Part shown: piece by piece, positions 27,791 to 35,814 of the stretch
Layout of the letters: the number at the start of each line of letters is the position of its first letter
Position numbering within the stretch: the first letter of the stretch is position 1
NCBI RefSeq assembly: GCF_020618475.1
Contig: NZ_CP085338.1
Coordinates: 1-64,000 of the forward strand
Source of the DNA: Haladaptatus halobius
Lineage (GTDB): Archaea > Halobacteriota > Halobacteria > Halobacteriales > Haladaptataceae
Length of the DNA stretch: 64,000 nt
Reading direction: 5' to 3'
The notes under the pieces: generated by a model
The model's database searches: none
Told to the model about the DNA's origin: nothing
What the model saw: the letters and a program-made list of their open reading frames with translations, nothing else
Made by a program: the position numbers and the translations under genes

Positions 27791-28027
27791 ATGAAGAAAC
27801 AAGAACTCATTCACCTGCATGGACTGCTTACAGAAGTACGTAATAAATTCAATCAACAAACTAACTTCCCAGTTGATATACCTGCTTATGAATCCCAAAA
27901 TACAAGACCCACTTCTATTCACCACTCGAAAAGTGACCACCAATTAGCAGTACTCGCACTAAGTGACGGTCTTGCGACGATCATGAGGGAGGAGGATGTC
28001 GAAGCTATCGCTTCACACGCTGACTAA
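27791..28027 (+). CDS. UPF0058 family protein
   Basis: 78 residues from MKKQELIHLHGLLTEVRNKF, the start conserved with the paralogue at 24300-24527. The pattern ENT/QNTRPTSIHHSKSDHQLAV and C-terminal helix are retained. An in-frame extension to 27731 has no family support. Function is unknown. The recurrence of PadR plus UPF0058 argues that these two genes form a functional module. Confidence 0.83.
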   Translation: MKKQELIHLHGLLTEVRNKFNQQTNFPVDIPAYESQNTRPTSIHHSKSDHQLAVLALSDGLATIMREEDVEAIASHAD

Positions 28028-28549
28028 AGCCTCATTTATATTTCTGAAAAACCTTTCCAAATAGAATTAGTAATTGATGGATAGTGCTCACTGAGTTCCA
28101 GTAGTAATGACGGTGGAGAGATTCAAGTCCACAATTCCATACTACCGACAAAAACCTTGTTTAATAAATTTCCAATAATTATATTATAAAAACATCGGAA
28201 AATTTTTAGGCGATTATTTACCGCTTTCGAGTCACTATAATCAATCTGTTGTCATTTCCTAATTACATCAATAGTGTCGCTGTTTTCATTGCTAACAATG
28301 CGTAGTATTGATGTCAATGCGACGTTGTCATTTTATACAAACTAGAAGTTACATCCAGGCAGAGATCCCTTCTAGCAATCTCCTATTTGATCACCATTCA
28401 CAACAGAGGAATCCATTGATGATTTTAACTATATTTGAAACAGTGACGGGTTCAATGCTGCCAGTTTTATCATTGTTCTCATTGTTAGGATTGCTCTCAC
28501 CGAAACCAATGTAGACAATTTTACCATGTTTCAGTATGAGCAAGTGTAT

Positions 28550-29494
28550 ATGACTCGAGAATCTCGGGCTGTCGCACTCCAAGTCTTAAAGGGTGGTTTC
28601 GGAAAATCGACTATTGCAAATGCACTCAGTGATGCGTTGGCAAGACGAAATAATCGAACACTGCTCCTCGACTTAGATCCAGAGGGCCATTTGTCGACCG
28701 GACTAGGATTCTATAACCGATCAACTGATGGCCTCGATTTTCGCGATGTTTTGCTTGGTGAGAGCGACCCTTCTGAGCTCATTGAAGAGACTGGATACGG
28801 ATTCGATATTGTGCCCGCACAAAACCTCGAGGCCGTTAATAAGGATCTCAGTAGAGATGAAGTAATCCGAAGTGATGAGCAGCTCAAGACTCAGTTTGTC
28901 GATCCATTGCTCGAAGATGAGTACGACTATATCATCATGGATCTTGCCGGAAGTCGGAACAAACTTACAAACAATGCACTTGTTGCATCAAGAAATGTTA
29001 TTATTCCGTTGGCACCAGCCGCAGAAGCTCTCAATGGTATTCGACAGACAACGTCGAAGCTTATCGGCCCGCTTCGTGAGTATATGAATGTTGAGATTCT
29101 GGCAGTTGTCCCCAATGATCTTCAGCAACGCCTCGACCAAGAGACGACGGATCGTGAACTTCTCGAATCTATGAACACGAGCGAACGGTTTGCAGCGTAT
29201 CTTGAAGCTGGTCATGGTGCTGATATTGACGCTGGCACTCTGCCTGAGGGGATGAATACTCAAGAGGTACTAGACGCACATATTCCGTCGTTTGCCCGGG
29301 TCAAAGAGGAAGTTTGGGAAGCAATTGACAACGGAGAACGAAAACCTCCTACTATTCCACTTCGCCATCGGGCTGCGTTTACACGCGCCTATCGCGATCG
29401 CTGTCCAATCTCAGTATATGATCCTGACTGTGATCAACTCCAGTACTTCGATGATCTCGCACAAATCGTCGAAAACGGAGGGCTCCAGCAATGA
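28550..29494 (+). CDS. parA: ParA/Soj-family partition ATPase
   Basis: About 314 residues from MTRESRAVALQVLKGG; an upstream ATG would add 8. The deviant Walker A is KGGFGKST (about residues 14-21), the A' motif is LLLDLDPEGHLSTGL and Walker B is YDYIIMDLAG. There is a C-terminal extension (HIPSFARVKEEVWEAIDNG and beyond) typical of haloarchaeal plasmid ParA. The next gene starts within its stop (ATGA), so the two form a par operon. It supports a plasmid or integrated-plasmid origin for 23.6-29.9 kb. Confidence 0.9.
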   Translation: MTRESRAVALQVLKGGFGKSTIANALSDALARRNNRTLLLDLDPEGHLSTGLGFYNRSTDGLDFRDVLLGESDPSELIEETGYGFDIVPAQNLEAVNKDLSRDEVIRSDEQLKTQFVDPLLEDEYDYIIMDLAGSRNKLTNNALVASRNVIIPLAPAAEALNGIRQTTSKLIGPLREYMNVEILAVVPNDLQQRLDQETTDRELLESMNTSERFAAYLEAGHGADIDAGTLPEGMNTQEVLDAHIPSFARVKEEVWEAIDNGERKPPTIPLRHRAAFTRAYRDRCPISVYDPDCDQLQYFDDLAQIVENGGLQQ

Positions 29495-29865
29495 CTGACG
29501 ATATGTTCGATCTAGGTGATCCATCTAATGATGTCTCTAGCGATACTGAATCCGATGCTGACACTGATGACAATGTTAGCGATAATAGCACTAGTAAAGA
29601 TAACGACCTTGACCCAGAACGAACGCCAGCGTATGACACTGACTATCGGTCAAACCAACATACAGTCGCGGCCTTAGATGAGACGTGGCAAGAAGTAACT
29701 GATCTCCTTGAGGATGCACGGGCCTACAGCAAGCTCGCTGGTTACTCGGAGGTGAGCCGACTGGAAGCATACGAAGCTATGTTCAGATTAGTCCTCGAGA
29801 AACACGACGCTGAGGAGGTTGCAGATTCTATCCAGACTGCTCGTCATGATGCTCACGACACGTGA
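29491..29865 (+). CDS. Small acidic protein coupled to ParA
   Basis: 124 residues. The N-terminal half is a disordered Asp/Ser/Asn tract (TESDADTDDNVSDNSTS). The C-terminal half is helical (ALDETWQEVTDLLEDARAYS, VSRLEAYEAMFRLVLEKHD). It overlaps parA by 4 nt, so it is coupled. The position is that of a ParB/centromere-binding partner, but no HTH, RHH or ParB motif is visible, so that role is an inference from position. Confidence 0.7.
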   Translation: MTDDMFDLGDPSNDVSSDTESDADTDDNVSDNSTSKDNDLDPERTPAYDTDYRSNQHTVAALDETWQEVTDLLEDARAYSKLAGYSEVSRLEAYEAMFRLVLEKHDAEEVADSIQTARHDAHDT

Positions 29866-29935
29866 TAGATCTCTACTTCCTATTGGTTGAAGAATAAGGC
29901 ATCTATCCATCGAATATTGCTATATCGATCTCGTG

Positions 29936-30283
29936 AACTACCCTACCCTACTCGCTCACGGCTGAAGCCGTTCGCTCCTTGAGTGTAGGGCTTTCTGCTT
30001 CTACGACGCGCTTTGCAGATACAGGTGTATCCACAGGGAGCGCAGTCTTCACAGGCGCTGATTCGGAGTATCCCACTCCTACATCGTTGAGGCCGCGAGA
30101 AAGAATGTTCCACGCCGCGTTCGCGTCCCTGTCAGCCTCAAATCCGCAGGCAGGACAGGAATGTTCACGGACCCATGACGGCTTGTCAGTCGAAACGCCG
30201 CAGGACGCACATTCCTTTGTCGTGTTTCGTGGGTCAACCGCGACGAAGTGCGTTCCTTCGCGTTCACACTTGTATTCGAGCAA
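29936..30283 (-). pseudogene. tnpB C-terminal remnant with right end
   Basis: Only about 110 residues remain: MLEYKCEREGTHFVAVDPRN, the zinc ribbon CASCG ... CPACGF and DRDANAAWNI (RuvC-III Asp). It ends in the variable tail and a right-end hairpin finishing GTAGTTCAC at 29936-30000 on the minus strand. It is close to the tnpB of 5656-7268. The 5' side is cut off where a different repeat begins near 30300, so this is a truncated copy, but its guide-RNA region is complete. Confidence 0.85.
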
Positions 30284-30387
30284 CGAGAGGAATGTCTGCT
30301 ATGCCGCAGACGCGGTGTTGCGGCTGTTCGACGTCTTGGTACTGCTCGACCTCGGCCTCAGCATCCTGCTCGAACTCATTTTCTTGC

Positions 30388-30930
30388 TCTTGCGCGGCAA
30401 CCCCACCAACGGCGATGCTGGTGATGACGGCAACTGCCACAAATAGTTTGATGGCTTTTATGACTACCTCCGACTATACAACTCTCAGTTCACTGTTAAG
30501 CAGTCCCAACCGTTCATGTACTTCACACTGAGAGTAACACGATAGCGCCCCCGAAATCCGTGGTTGAGACCACAACACAAGGGAAGATTTTGGGAGTGAG
30601 ATGCCGTCTCGTTACTTTTATTTCACTTTCAGGCCCCGCATAACAATGCCCACGGCGGCCATTGGGGTAAATGCGAGCGTCGCACTGAACGTGGTGCCCG
30701 ACGGTGGACGCTCGACCACAGCAAAGCACGTCGCGTTACGACTGGATCAATCCATAGGGCGCGTGGGATACTCCGCCGCTTCCCACGTTGCCACTTTCCC
30801 GAGGGTTCCGGGCGAGAACGGGTTGCTTGTTGGTAGAAGCACCATCGACACGCGTCGGGTCTCGCATAGTTGATGGCGGCCACCGTAGACGACGTGGCCC
30901 CGGTGGTTCGATTCCACCCCCGTTCGTGAT
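30388..30930. repeat. 543-bp dispersed repeat, copy 1
   Basis: The segment is collinear with 47757-48297 (copy 2) with interspersed differences. On the minus strand, its left part encodes AIKLFVAVAVITSIAVGGVA, a signal-peptide-like sequence followed by AQEQENEF, with GGAGG upstream but no canonical start, so a broken secreted-protein gene. Its right part contains the tRNA-like structure at 30816-30926. No intact gene is present. Confidence 0.7.
30816..30926 (+). ncRNA. tRNA-like structure, copy 1
   Basis: Acceptor GAACGGG/CCCGTTC (7 bp), TT at positions 8-9, D stem GCTT/AAGC with loop GTTGGTAG, stem CCATC/GATGG, long variable arm GGCCAC/GTGGCC, and T arm GGTGG-TTCGATT-CCACC are all present in the right order. 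The anticodon arm is enlarged: 25 nt lie between the CCATC and GATGG strands, and no normal U33 loop can be drawn. It is therefore tRNA-like rather than a standard tRNA; an intron or a decayed tRNA is possible. Confidence 0.5.
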
Positions 30931-30982
30931 TAATGAGGCGTCTCTGTTCCCTTGCACTCCACCCATCTGTTGGTTTTATACT

Positions 30983-31297
30983 TAATGCAGGCGCTAAAAC
31001 CTCGCCCGTTAGGGCGGAGATACAGCACCGTCTTTGAGTTACTTTCACCGAACGCCAAAGCCTTCCTACTGCTGTATTTGAACGGGGTAGTAAGACAGTC
31101 GGCGCGTGGTTCTGCGTTCAAATCAAGAACACGGATGCGCAGTCACCAAGTCACGCCAACGGGACCGTCGAACAGGTAGGAAGGGGACGGTCCGAACCGA
31201 ACGTCTGTGGAGACTGCGCTCCCTGTGCGACACACCGTCGTACAAAAGCGTGTCGTAGAAGCAGGAAGCCCCGCCCTTCAGGGCGGGGTAGTTCACG
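30983..31297 (+). mobile_element. About 315-bp non-autonomous IS1341-type element
   Basis: The left end is CAGGCGCTAAAACCTCGCCC then GTTAGGGCGG. The right end is the hairpin CCCCGCCCTTCAGGGCGGGG then TAGTTCAC. The 3' part (CTGTGGAGACTGCGCTCCCT, GAAGCAGGAAGCCCC) matches the end of the tnpB element at 7150-7282. It lacks any tnpB coding region, so it is a deletion derivative keeping both ends and the RNA-encoding 3' region. Confidence 0.75.
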
Positions 31298-31496
31298 AGA
31301 CTAACGACGAGGTTGGTTCCGGTAATCCACAATCCAACCGCTGACTGAGTTTGGAGAGGTGTGTCAATTCGAAGTGGGGAGAACGGATATGTGACCATAC
31401 ATCTCGTTCTTGTCCTGTGGAAAAAGTGCGAGTGGAATCGGGTGAAAGTGAAACACAAAAAAATATTATACAGAAGCCATCGGACATGTATTGAGT

Positions 31497-31575
31497 TGGT
31501 ACCCCCGTGGTAGGTTCACTTCCACTTATGAGGTTATGGAGCAGAAAATCGGCTTCGTGCTGAATAGAGAGCGTG
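31497..31575 (+). repeat. Cassette-boundary repeat, left type, copy 1
   Basis: TACCCCCGTGGTAGG is followed by TTCACTTCCACTTATGAGG and TTATGGAGCAGAAAATCGG. It matches 47085-47165, and its core matches the boundaries at 32262, 44380 and 47504 in the same orientation. It lies at the 3' side of the lipoprotein gene. Confidence 0.6.
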
Positions 31576-31580
31576 TATTT

Positions 31581-32114
31581 TCACCGAGTCAATTGTACAT
31601 GGAAGTCGGTTGCCAAGAAGGGGTTGGTTCCGAGGATCACGAACCGATAAAGCCCAGCGGTCAGTTCGTATTGAACCGTCTCGGTCTCACTTAGCGTTTC
31701 GAGTGCAGAGTGTGTCAGCGTAACCTTCTCAGTATAGGATTTGCTAGGAGGAAGGGTGAACGCACATAGGGGGACTCCGTCACTTGTTGTCCAAAGCACC
31801 TCGCGCCAACGACCGTTTGCCCGCTGTTGAAGCGTCCACGGATTATGACATCCGAGCGTGATTTCGGTCGTACTCGTGTTTGTGATGGTAAATTCGACGG
31901 AATCACCGAGAGTTACTGGCTGATCTGGGCCTGAAAGCCGTATCTGATCGTGTTCGTACGTGATCGAATCGCCGAAAACATTCAGATCATTATCATACAG
32001 CTCGGTGAGTGGTTGGCCATTCTTATTGCGCCCTACCGCTGAACATCCAGCGAGTGGGACAGCGGCGATTCCGGTAAGGTGGAGGAGTGTACGACGCGAC
32101 CATCGACGATTCAT
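31581..32114 (-). CDS. Lipoprotein with Ig-like fold
   Basis: 177 residues from MNRRWSRRTLLHLTGIAAV. Twin arginines, a hydrophobic stretch and the lipobox PLAGC (Cys near 24) indicate Tat export and lipid anchoring outside the membrane. The mature part is beta-rich (VTLGDSVEFTITNTSTTEIT, WTLQQRANGRWREVLW, GLYRFVILGT), like small Ig-like or BsuPI-type domains. Function is unknown. It is the only gene between two related direct repeats (31497 and 32262). Confidence 0.8.
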   Translation of the reverse strand: MNRRWSRRTLLHLTGIAAVPLAGCSAVGRNKNGQPLTELYDNDLNVFGDSITYEHDQIRLSGPDQPVTLGDSVEFTITNTSTTEITLGCHNPWTLQQRANGRWREVLWTTSDGVPLCAFTLPPSKSYTEKVTLTHSALETLSETETVQYELTAGLYRFVILGTNPFLATDFHVQLTR

Positions 32115-32423
32115 AGCGACAAGCAGTCTCTTCGACGGTAAATATCTTCTATAGACTGAAACTCCTCTTGTAGTGTTGTCAACCCAATCCAATGTAATGG
32201 CGGTGCCCTTCGGAAATCTTTGCAACCCTCACAGCAAGAGCCTCGAATCGATACATTAGCTTCACGAACTGCGCACGGATTGATTCGGGGGTCCCGGGGG
32301 GTGTCCACTTCCGCTTAACGCTAATGAGGAAGTGACATCGCATACCGGATGACGAATGAAAAACCGCAAGCAGGCGCCGTGGCAACCGTCGCTGGTATAG
32401 GAGAGAAACCGTCTGATGCTGTG
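32115..32423. other. Non-coding stretch containing boundary repeat
   Basis: Apart from the repeat at 32262-32400 no gene or RNA is seen. TTTACCGTC near 32136 may include the promoter of the lipoprotein. Confidence 0.4.
32262..32400 (+). repeat. Cassette-boundary repeat, right type, copy 1
   Basis: CACGAACTGCGCACGGATTG, then GGGGGTCCCGGGGGGTGTCC, ACTTCCGCTTA, TGAGG and GAATGAAAAACCGCAAGCAG, CGCCGTGGCAACCGTC. It is matched at 47504-47640 at the end of the second cassette. The minus strand reads KRKWTPPGTPESIRAQFV, so an ancestral coding tail is possible. Confidence 0.6.
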
Positions 32424-32733
32424 TGAACTACCTCGGGGTCAAGCCCCGAGGCTTCCTGCTTCGGCGTCGGAACTTCCATCCCGGAGGACAGAGCGGTTCC
32501 AGACTTCACAGACGTTCTCCCGCGCTGGGACGATTCGGCCCATCCTCTGCCTATCGTGCTCGATAGGCGTACCGGTACGCGCCGTTTCGAACGCCGAGAT
32601 TTTGTGCAAATCCCGTACTTACGCTCAATCGGGCCGCGTGGCCCATCACACATAAAGAAACGGGCGGTTGGACGATAAAGCGTACGCGATTCGCCCCCGA
32701 GGTCAAGCCTCGGGGCACTCTCGCTGTATTAAC
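32424..32733 (-). mobile_element. About 310-bp non-autonomous IS200/IS605-type element
   Basis: On the minus strand the left end is CCCCGAGGCTTGACCTCGGG then GGCGAATCGCGTACGCT, as at 17738. The right end is CCTCGGGGCTTGACCCCGAGG then TAGTTCAC, as at 31297. No protein is encoded. Having the left end of one family and the right end of another suggests a hybrid or recombinant element. Confidence 0.65.
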
Positions 32734-33096
32734 TGTCGATCTTCGCAAGTGGGGAGAGGTGGGTAGGGGTGGTGAGCGACCAGTCTGCACGTTAGTACCA
32801 TATGCTAACCGCCGAAGTAAGGAAGCTGGGACGCGACCCTACTCCGAACTCGTGCTGGTTCTCTCAGACCAGCATTGCCGACTGACACAGAACAATGATA
32901 TAGGCTTTGTGTCGATGGCTGACGTGCGTCTGACTGAATTATAGAATGCAAGGAGAATACCCGCGCCTTTAGACGGGGGATGAATTCGACAACCCATTCT
33001 ACAGACCACCGTCGATTGCCGGACCGGATATTCCGCTATTCCCAATCCGAATTTTTACAAAAGAAGCGAGTATAAGTGATTATACAGACGTTCAGA

Positions 33097-34416
33097 ATGC
33101 TGGACATCTACCGCACCCACCGAGCAAAAATCCTCAACCACGGACAGGTCGAGGACTCTCTCAACCGGCATGGGTGGTCGGCCAGCAAACTCTGGAATGT
33201 CGCCAACTACCACTCCCGCCAAATCTGGGAGGAAACCGGGGAGATTCCCGACCACGGCGATCTCAAAGACGAGTTGAAAGGTCACACCAAATACAAGGGA
33301 CTGCACAGTCAGTCCAGTCAGCGCGTTCTGGAGGAACTCGCTGAAGCCTTCAACTCATGGTACGGCAAGAGGAAATCCGATGACCGAGCGAATCCGCCCG
33401 GCTACCGCAAGAAAAACTACTACGACTCGGAAGGCCACCGAGTCCACGAAGAACACCCGCGTTCTACCGTGACGTGGAAGCAGAACGGCATCCGCCACGA
33501 CACCAAGAACAACCGAGTTCGTCTCTCGAAGGGTGCGAATCACAAGGAACACCCGAAAGCGTGGGAGTACATCCTTGTCGAGTACGAGACTCGGCCCGGC
33601 GTTACGGTCGAGAATCTGCAACAGGTTCGCGCCGTCTACGACAACGCGAAGGAGCGGTGGGAACTCCATCTCGTCTACAAAGACGAAATTGAGACACCCG
33701 ACGCACCCGGCAACGAAACAGCGGGTATCGACCTCAGCATCTGTAACTTCGCAGCTGTTGCGTACAGCACCGAGGAGGCCGACCTGTACCCCGGCAACCG
33801 CCTCAAACAGGACGGCTACTACTTCCCAAAAGAAATCGCCAAATGCGATGACTCGGGAGGTGAGCGGGCAATTCAACTCCACCACAAGTGGTCGGATCGC
33901 CGCACCCACTTCTTCCACAGCCTCGCCAAGCACATCGTAGAGAAGTGCATCGAGCGTGGCGTAGGTCGCATCAACGTTGGTTCGTTGAGCGGCGTCCGTG
34001 AGGACGAGAACGGCGACTCGAAGAACTGGGGTAAACACGGCAATCTCGACCTGCACGGCTGGGCGTTCGACCGGTTCACGAAGATTCTCACCTACAAGGC
34101 GAAAGTCGAAGGTATCGAAGTCGTAGAAGTTTCAGAGCGCGACACGAGCAAGACGTGTTGTGTGTGCGGTATGAAGGATGATAGTCAGCGTGTTAAACGC
34201 GGCCTGTACGTCTGTGAAGAGTGTAACGCGGCGTTCAATGCTGACGTGAACGGGGCGGAGAACATCCGTCTCTACGTGAATCAAAGTAACTCCGAGTCTG
34301 CACCCAGTTTGGGTGGGGATAGGAGTACCGGCTGGTTGGCACAGCCAGCAGTCTACCTTCACGACTTGTCCTGCGGATTCCAACCGCAGGAACAAGTGGT
34401 AGACTGCAAACCTTAA
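33097..34416 (+). CDS. tnpB: TnpB-family protein, intact frame, RuvC-II acidic residue missing
   Basis: 439 residues from MLDIYRTHRAKILNHGQ; 7 more codons lie in frame upstream without an ATG. The N-terminal helical and beta-barrel regions are complete. RuvC-I is AGIDLSICNF (D212). The RuvC-II segment reads INVGSLSGVRED, with Gly295-Ser296 where Glu-Asp/Asn stands in canonical TnpB. The zinc ribbon is C354/C357 and C373/C376, and RuvC-III is FNADVNGAENI (D383). It could be a guide-only, nuclease-poor protein, or use another glutamate such as Glu282 or Glu286 in IVEKCIERGVG, as in TnpBs with a rearranged site. Confidence 0.85.
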   Translation: MLDIYRTHRAKILNHGQVEDSLNRHGWSASKLWNVANYHSRQIWEETGEIPDHGDLKDELKGHTKYKGLHSQSSQRVLEELAEAFNSWYGKRKSDDRANPPGYRKKNYYDSEGHRVHEEHPRSTVTWKQNGIRHDTKNNRVRLSKGANHKEHPKAWEYILVEYETRPGVTVENLQQVRAVYDNAKERWELHLVYKDEIETPDAPGNETAGIDLSICNFAAVAYSTEEADLYPGNRLKQDGYYFPKEIAKCDDSGGERAIQLHHKWSDRRTHFFHSLAKHIVEKCIERGVGRINVGSLSGVREDENGDSKNWGKHGNLDLHGWAFDRFTKILTYKAKVEGIEVVEVSERDTSKTCCVCGMKDDSQRVKRGLYVCEECNAAFNADVNGAENIRLYVNQSNSESAPSLGGDRSTGWLAQPAVYLHDLSCGFQPQEQVVDCKP

Positions 34417-34467
34417 TATCCCAATGCGGTCGGGATTCCTCCGCCTGAAGGCGGAGGAGGATGTCAA
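34318..34467 (+). ncRNA. Omega-RNA scaffold of the tnpB element
   Basis: GATAGGAG (34318-34325) is followed by GTACCGGCTG-GTTGGCA-CAGCC, a 5-bp stem where the short elements have GGCCA/TGGCC. Then come AGCA, a long hairpin (TTGTCCTGCGG / CCGCAGGAACAA), CTGCAAACC and the right-end hairpin. It overlaps the last 33 codons of tnpB, as is typical. The guide would start after 34467. Confidence 0.6.
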
Positions 34468-34469
34468 AT

Positions 34470-34620
34470 CGTGTCCGTGTTGTGTCCCCGTGTTCCGTGC
34501 CTGTGTTGTCTCGTGTCCCTGTGTGTATTCGAGTGTTTGAGCGTGTATACATTGAGACACGCCGTGTACACAGGTAGGTATCTGTGTCTGACGTCTGTCT
34601 GCTGTGTTTTCTTGTGTTCT
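34470..34620 (+). repeat. GTGT-rich tract
   Basis: About 18 GTGT tetramers occur in 150 bases (CGTGTCC, TGTGTCCC, CGTGTTCCGTGC and so on), roughly 7-15 nt apart, directly between the element and the coiled-coil gene. Such iterated G/T-rich DNA could bind a replication or regulatory protein, but no exact repeat unit is seen. Confidence 0.4.
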
Positions 34621-34638
34621 GACTCCGATGACGCGGCT

Positions 34639-34965
34639 ATGGGCCGGATCAACGTCACCACCTACGAGGAACACGACGAAATCTTAGACGGGATCACCGG
34701 CGAGACAGAGGCCGAGAAAGTACGCAAGTGCATCGAAGCCTATCCACACCTGAAAGAACTCGAGGATGAACTTAGGCACAAAGAGAACAAGATCGAGGAG
34801 TTGCGCAACCAACTCATCTCTGCGAACTCGCGGATAGACGCCTCAAACCAATTGGTGAAACGAGTCGAAGAACAAGATGACGATATTGCGGAGACACTGG
34901 ACTCGTTAGAACAGGAAATGCAGGAACTCAAAGAGAACCGCGGATTACTAAGCCGTCTCTTTTGA
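34639..34965 (+). CDS. Coiled-coil protein
   Basis: 108 residues from MGRINVTTYEEHDEILDGI. An N-terminal part with ETEAEKVRKCIEAYPHLKEL leads to a long heptad-rich helix (ELRHKENKIEELRNQLISAN, SLEQEMQELKENRGLLSRLF). It may oligomerise; no DNA-binding motif is clear. The last 25 codons plus downstream DNA recur at 47661-47754 as a fragment, so the gene belongs to a mosaic mobile block. The next gene is convergent, 6 bp away. Confidence 0.7.
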   Translation: MGRINVTTYEEHDEILDGITGETEAEKVRKCIEAYPHLKELEDELRHKENKIEELRNQLISANSRIDASNQLVKRVEEQDDDIAETLDSLEQEMQELKENRGLLSRLF

Positions 34966-34971
34966 CGCAGC

Positions 34972-35232
34972 TCATTTGGTGTCCACCCACACCGCGACGA
35001 AGTCGTCGTTATCGAACAGCTTGTAGTCATATCTGAGAACATCCAGGGCACTCTCGGCGGCAATGAACTGTCCAAGCCGGTAGCCTTCGACGAACTCCTC
35101 AGTGGGTTCACTTCCCGAGTCGTCTGGTGGGTATTCCCACTCGGATTCATACGAGAGGGTGTTGAGCCTCTCCGCAATCGCTTGTAGTGCTTCTCCACAT
35201 TCCTCGCTGTCTGCAGACTCTAATTTGTCCAT
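34972..35232 (-). CDS. Hypothetical acidic protein
   Basis: 86 residues, MDKLESADSEECGEALQAIA and onwards, with a helical first half, a Pro/Asp-rich linker (YPPDDSGSEPTEEF) and a C-terminal FVEGYRLGQFIAAESALDVL ... VAVWVDTK. The family is not recognised. It is convergent with the coiled-coil gene. The same gene end accompanies the duplicated fragment at 47661-47754. Confidence 0.6.
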   Translation of the reverse strand: MDKLESADSEECGEALQAIAERLNTLSYESEWEYPPDDSGSEPTEEFVEGYRLGQFIAAESALDVLRYDYKLFDNDDFVAVWVDTK

Positions 35233-35814
35233 TGGTCACACATAACTTTACACGGTTCGTCAAATAGACTCGGGTGGTGTCCCGAAGGTGTTCTCGCCAG
35301 AATCGCTCCCATGTTCGGTATCCGTGTTCGTCTGTCGGGGACGTTTCTTAATTTGATTGCCGCTTTCCAAACAACCTTAGTATCCTCAAACATGTTAATC
35401 GATGTCGGGATAACTTATCAAGAGGTTCGACCCGACAGCGTGGGAGATCGCGGCGGCAGAGAATCAGGTCATTGCTGCCTCTACCACCACGTCTTCTGCC
35501 TCATAGTCATTGCTCGGTGGCCATCGCAGCTAAGTAAATAAGTAGCGCACGCCTTCACGTCGGATCTTACATCTGTTCGGTCATGAGATCCGACGAACGT
35601 GAGACAACTCGATAAGCCCACGAAACCACTCACGTTTCGCAATATACTGACGCCGTCGTCAGAGACCAACTACAAACTACTGTCCCCTATAGAACCGAAG
35701 AAGAAGAGAGACCTTACAGTAGCCGACTTTTGCTTACAATGATTTCTGTTATGGAGTTTAGTTTCGTGTTAGAGCCCTAACCTTCTTAGGCGGGGTTCAC
35801 TGACGCAGTCTCAC
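35233..35814. other. Intergenic region
   Basis: About 580 bases with no intact gene. Around 35400-35480 a short plus-strand reading (PTAWEI-like: DSVGDRGG in one frame, SAWEIAAAENQVIAAS in another) may be a gene relic. No RNA is recognised. Confidence 0.35.

Larger units (their letters stand above)
32942..34467 (+). mobile_element. IS1341-type element with full-length tnpB
   Basis: The left end (GCAAGGAGAATACCCGCGCC, hairpin, GATGAATTCGAC) begins near 32942 after TTAT. The right end is CCTCCGCCTGAAGGCGGAGG then AGGATGTCAA at 34467. It holds one intact tnpB whose 3' end overlaps the guide-RNA region. No tnpA is present. Of all elements here it looks among the least damaged. Confidence 0.8.

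Noticed and set aside
30629..31048. 139-residue minus-strand frame across the dispersed repeat
   Set aside because: Covers the tRNA-like structure and a mobile-element end, and is not conserved in the second copy.
33355..34056. 233-residue minus-strand frame opposite tnpB
   Set aside because: Antisense shadow; no start context or motifs.
35311..35541. 76-residue plus-strand frame
   Set aside because: Mixed composition without motif. A neighbouring frame hints at an old gene relic, but too little remains to call it.
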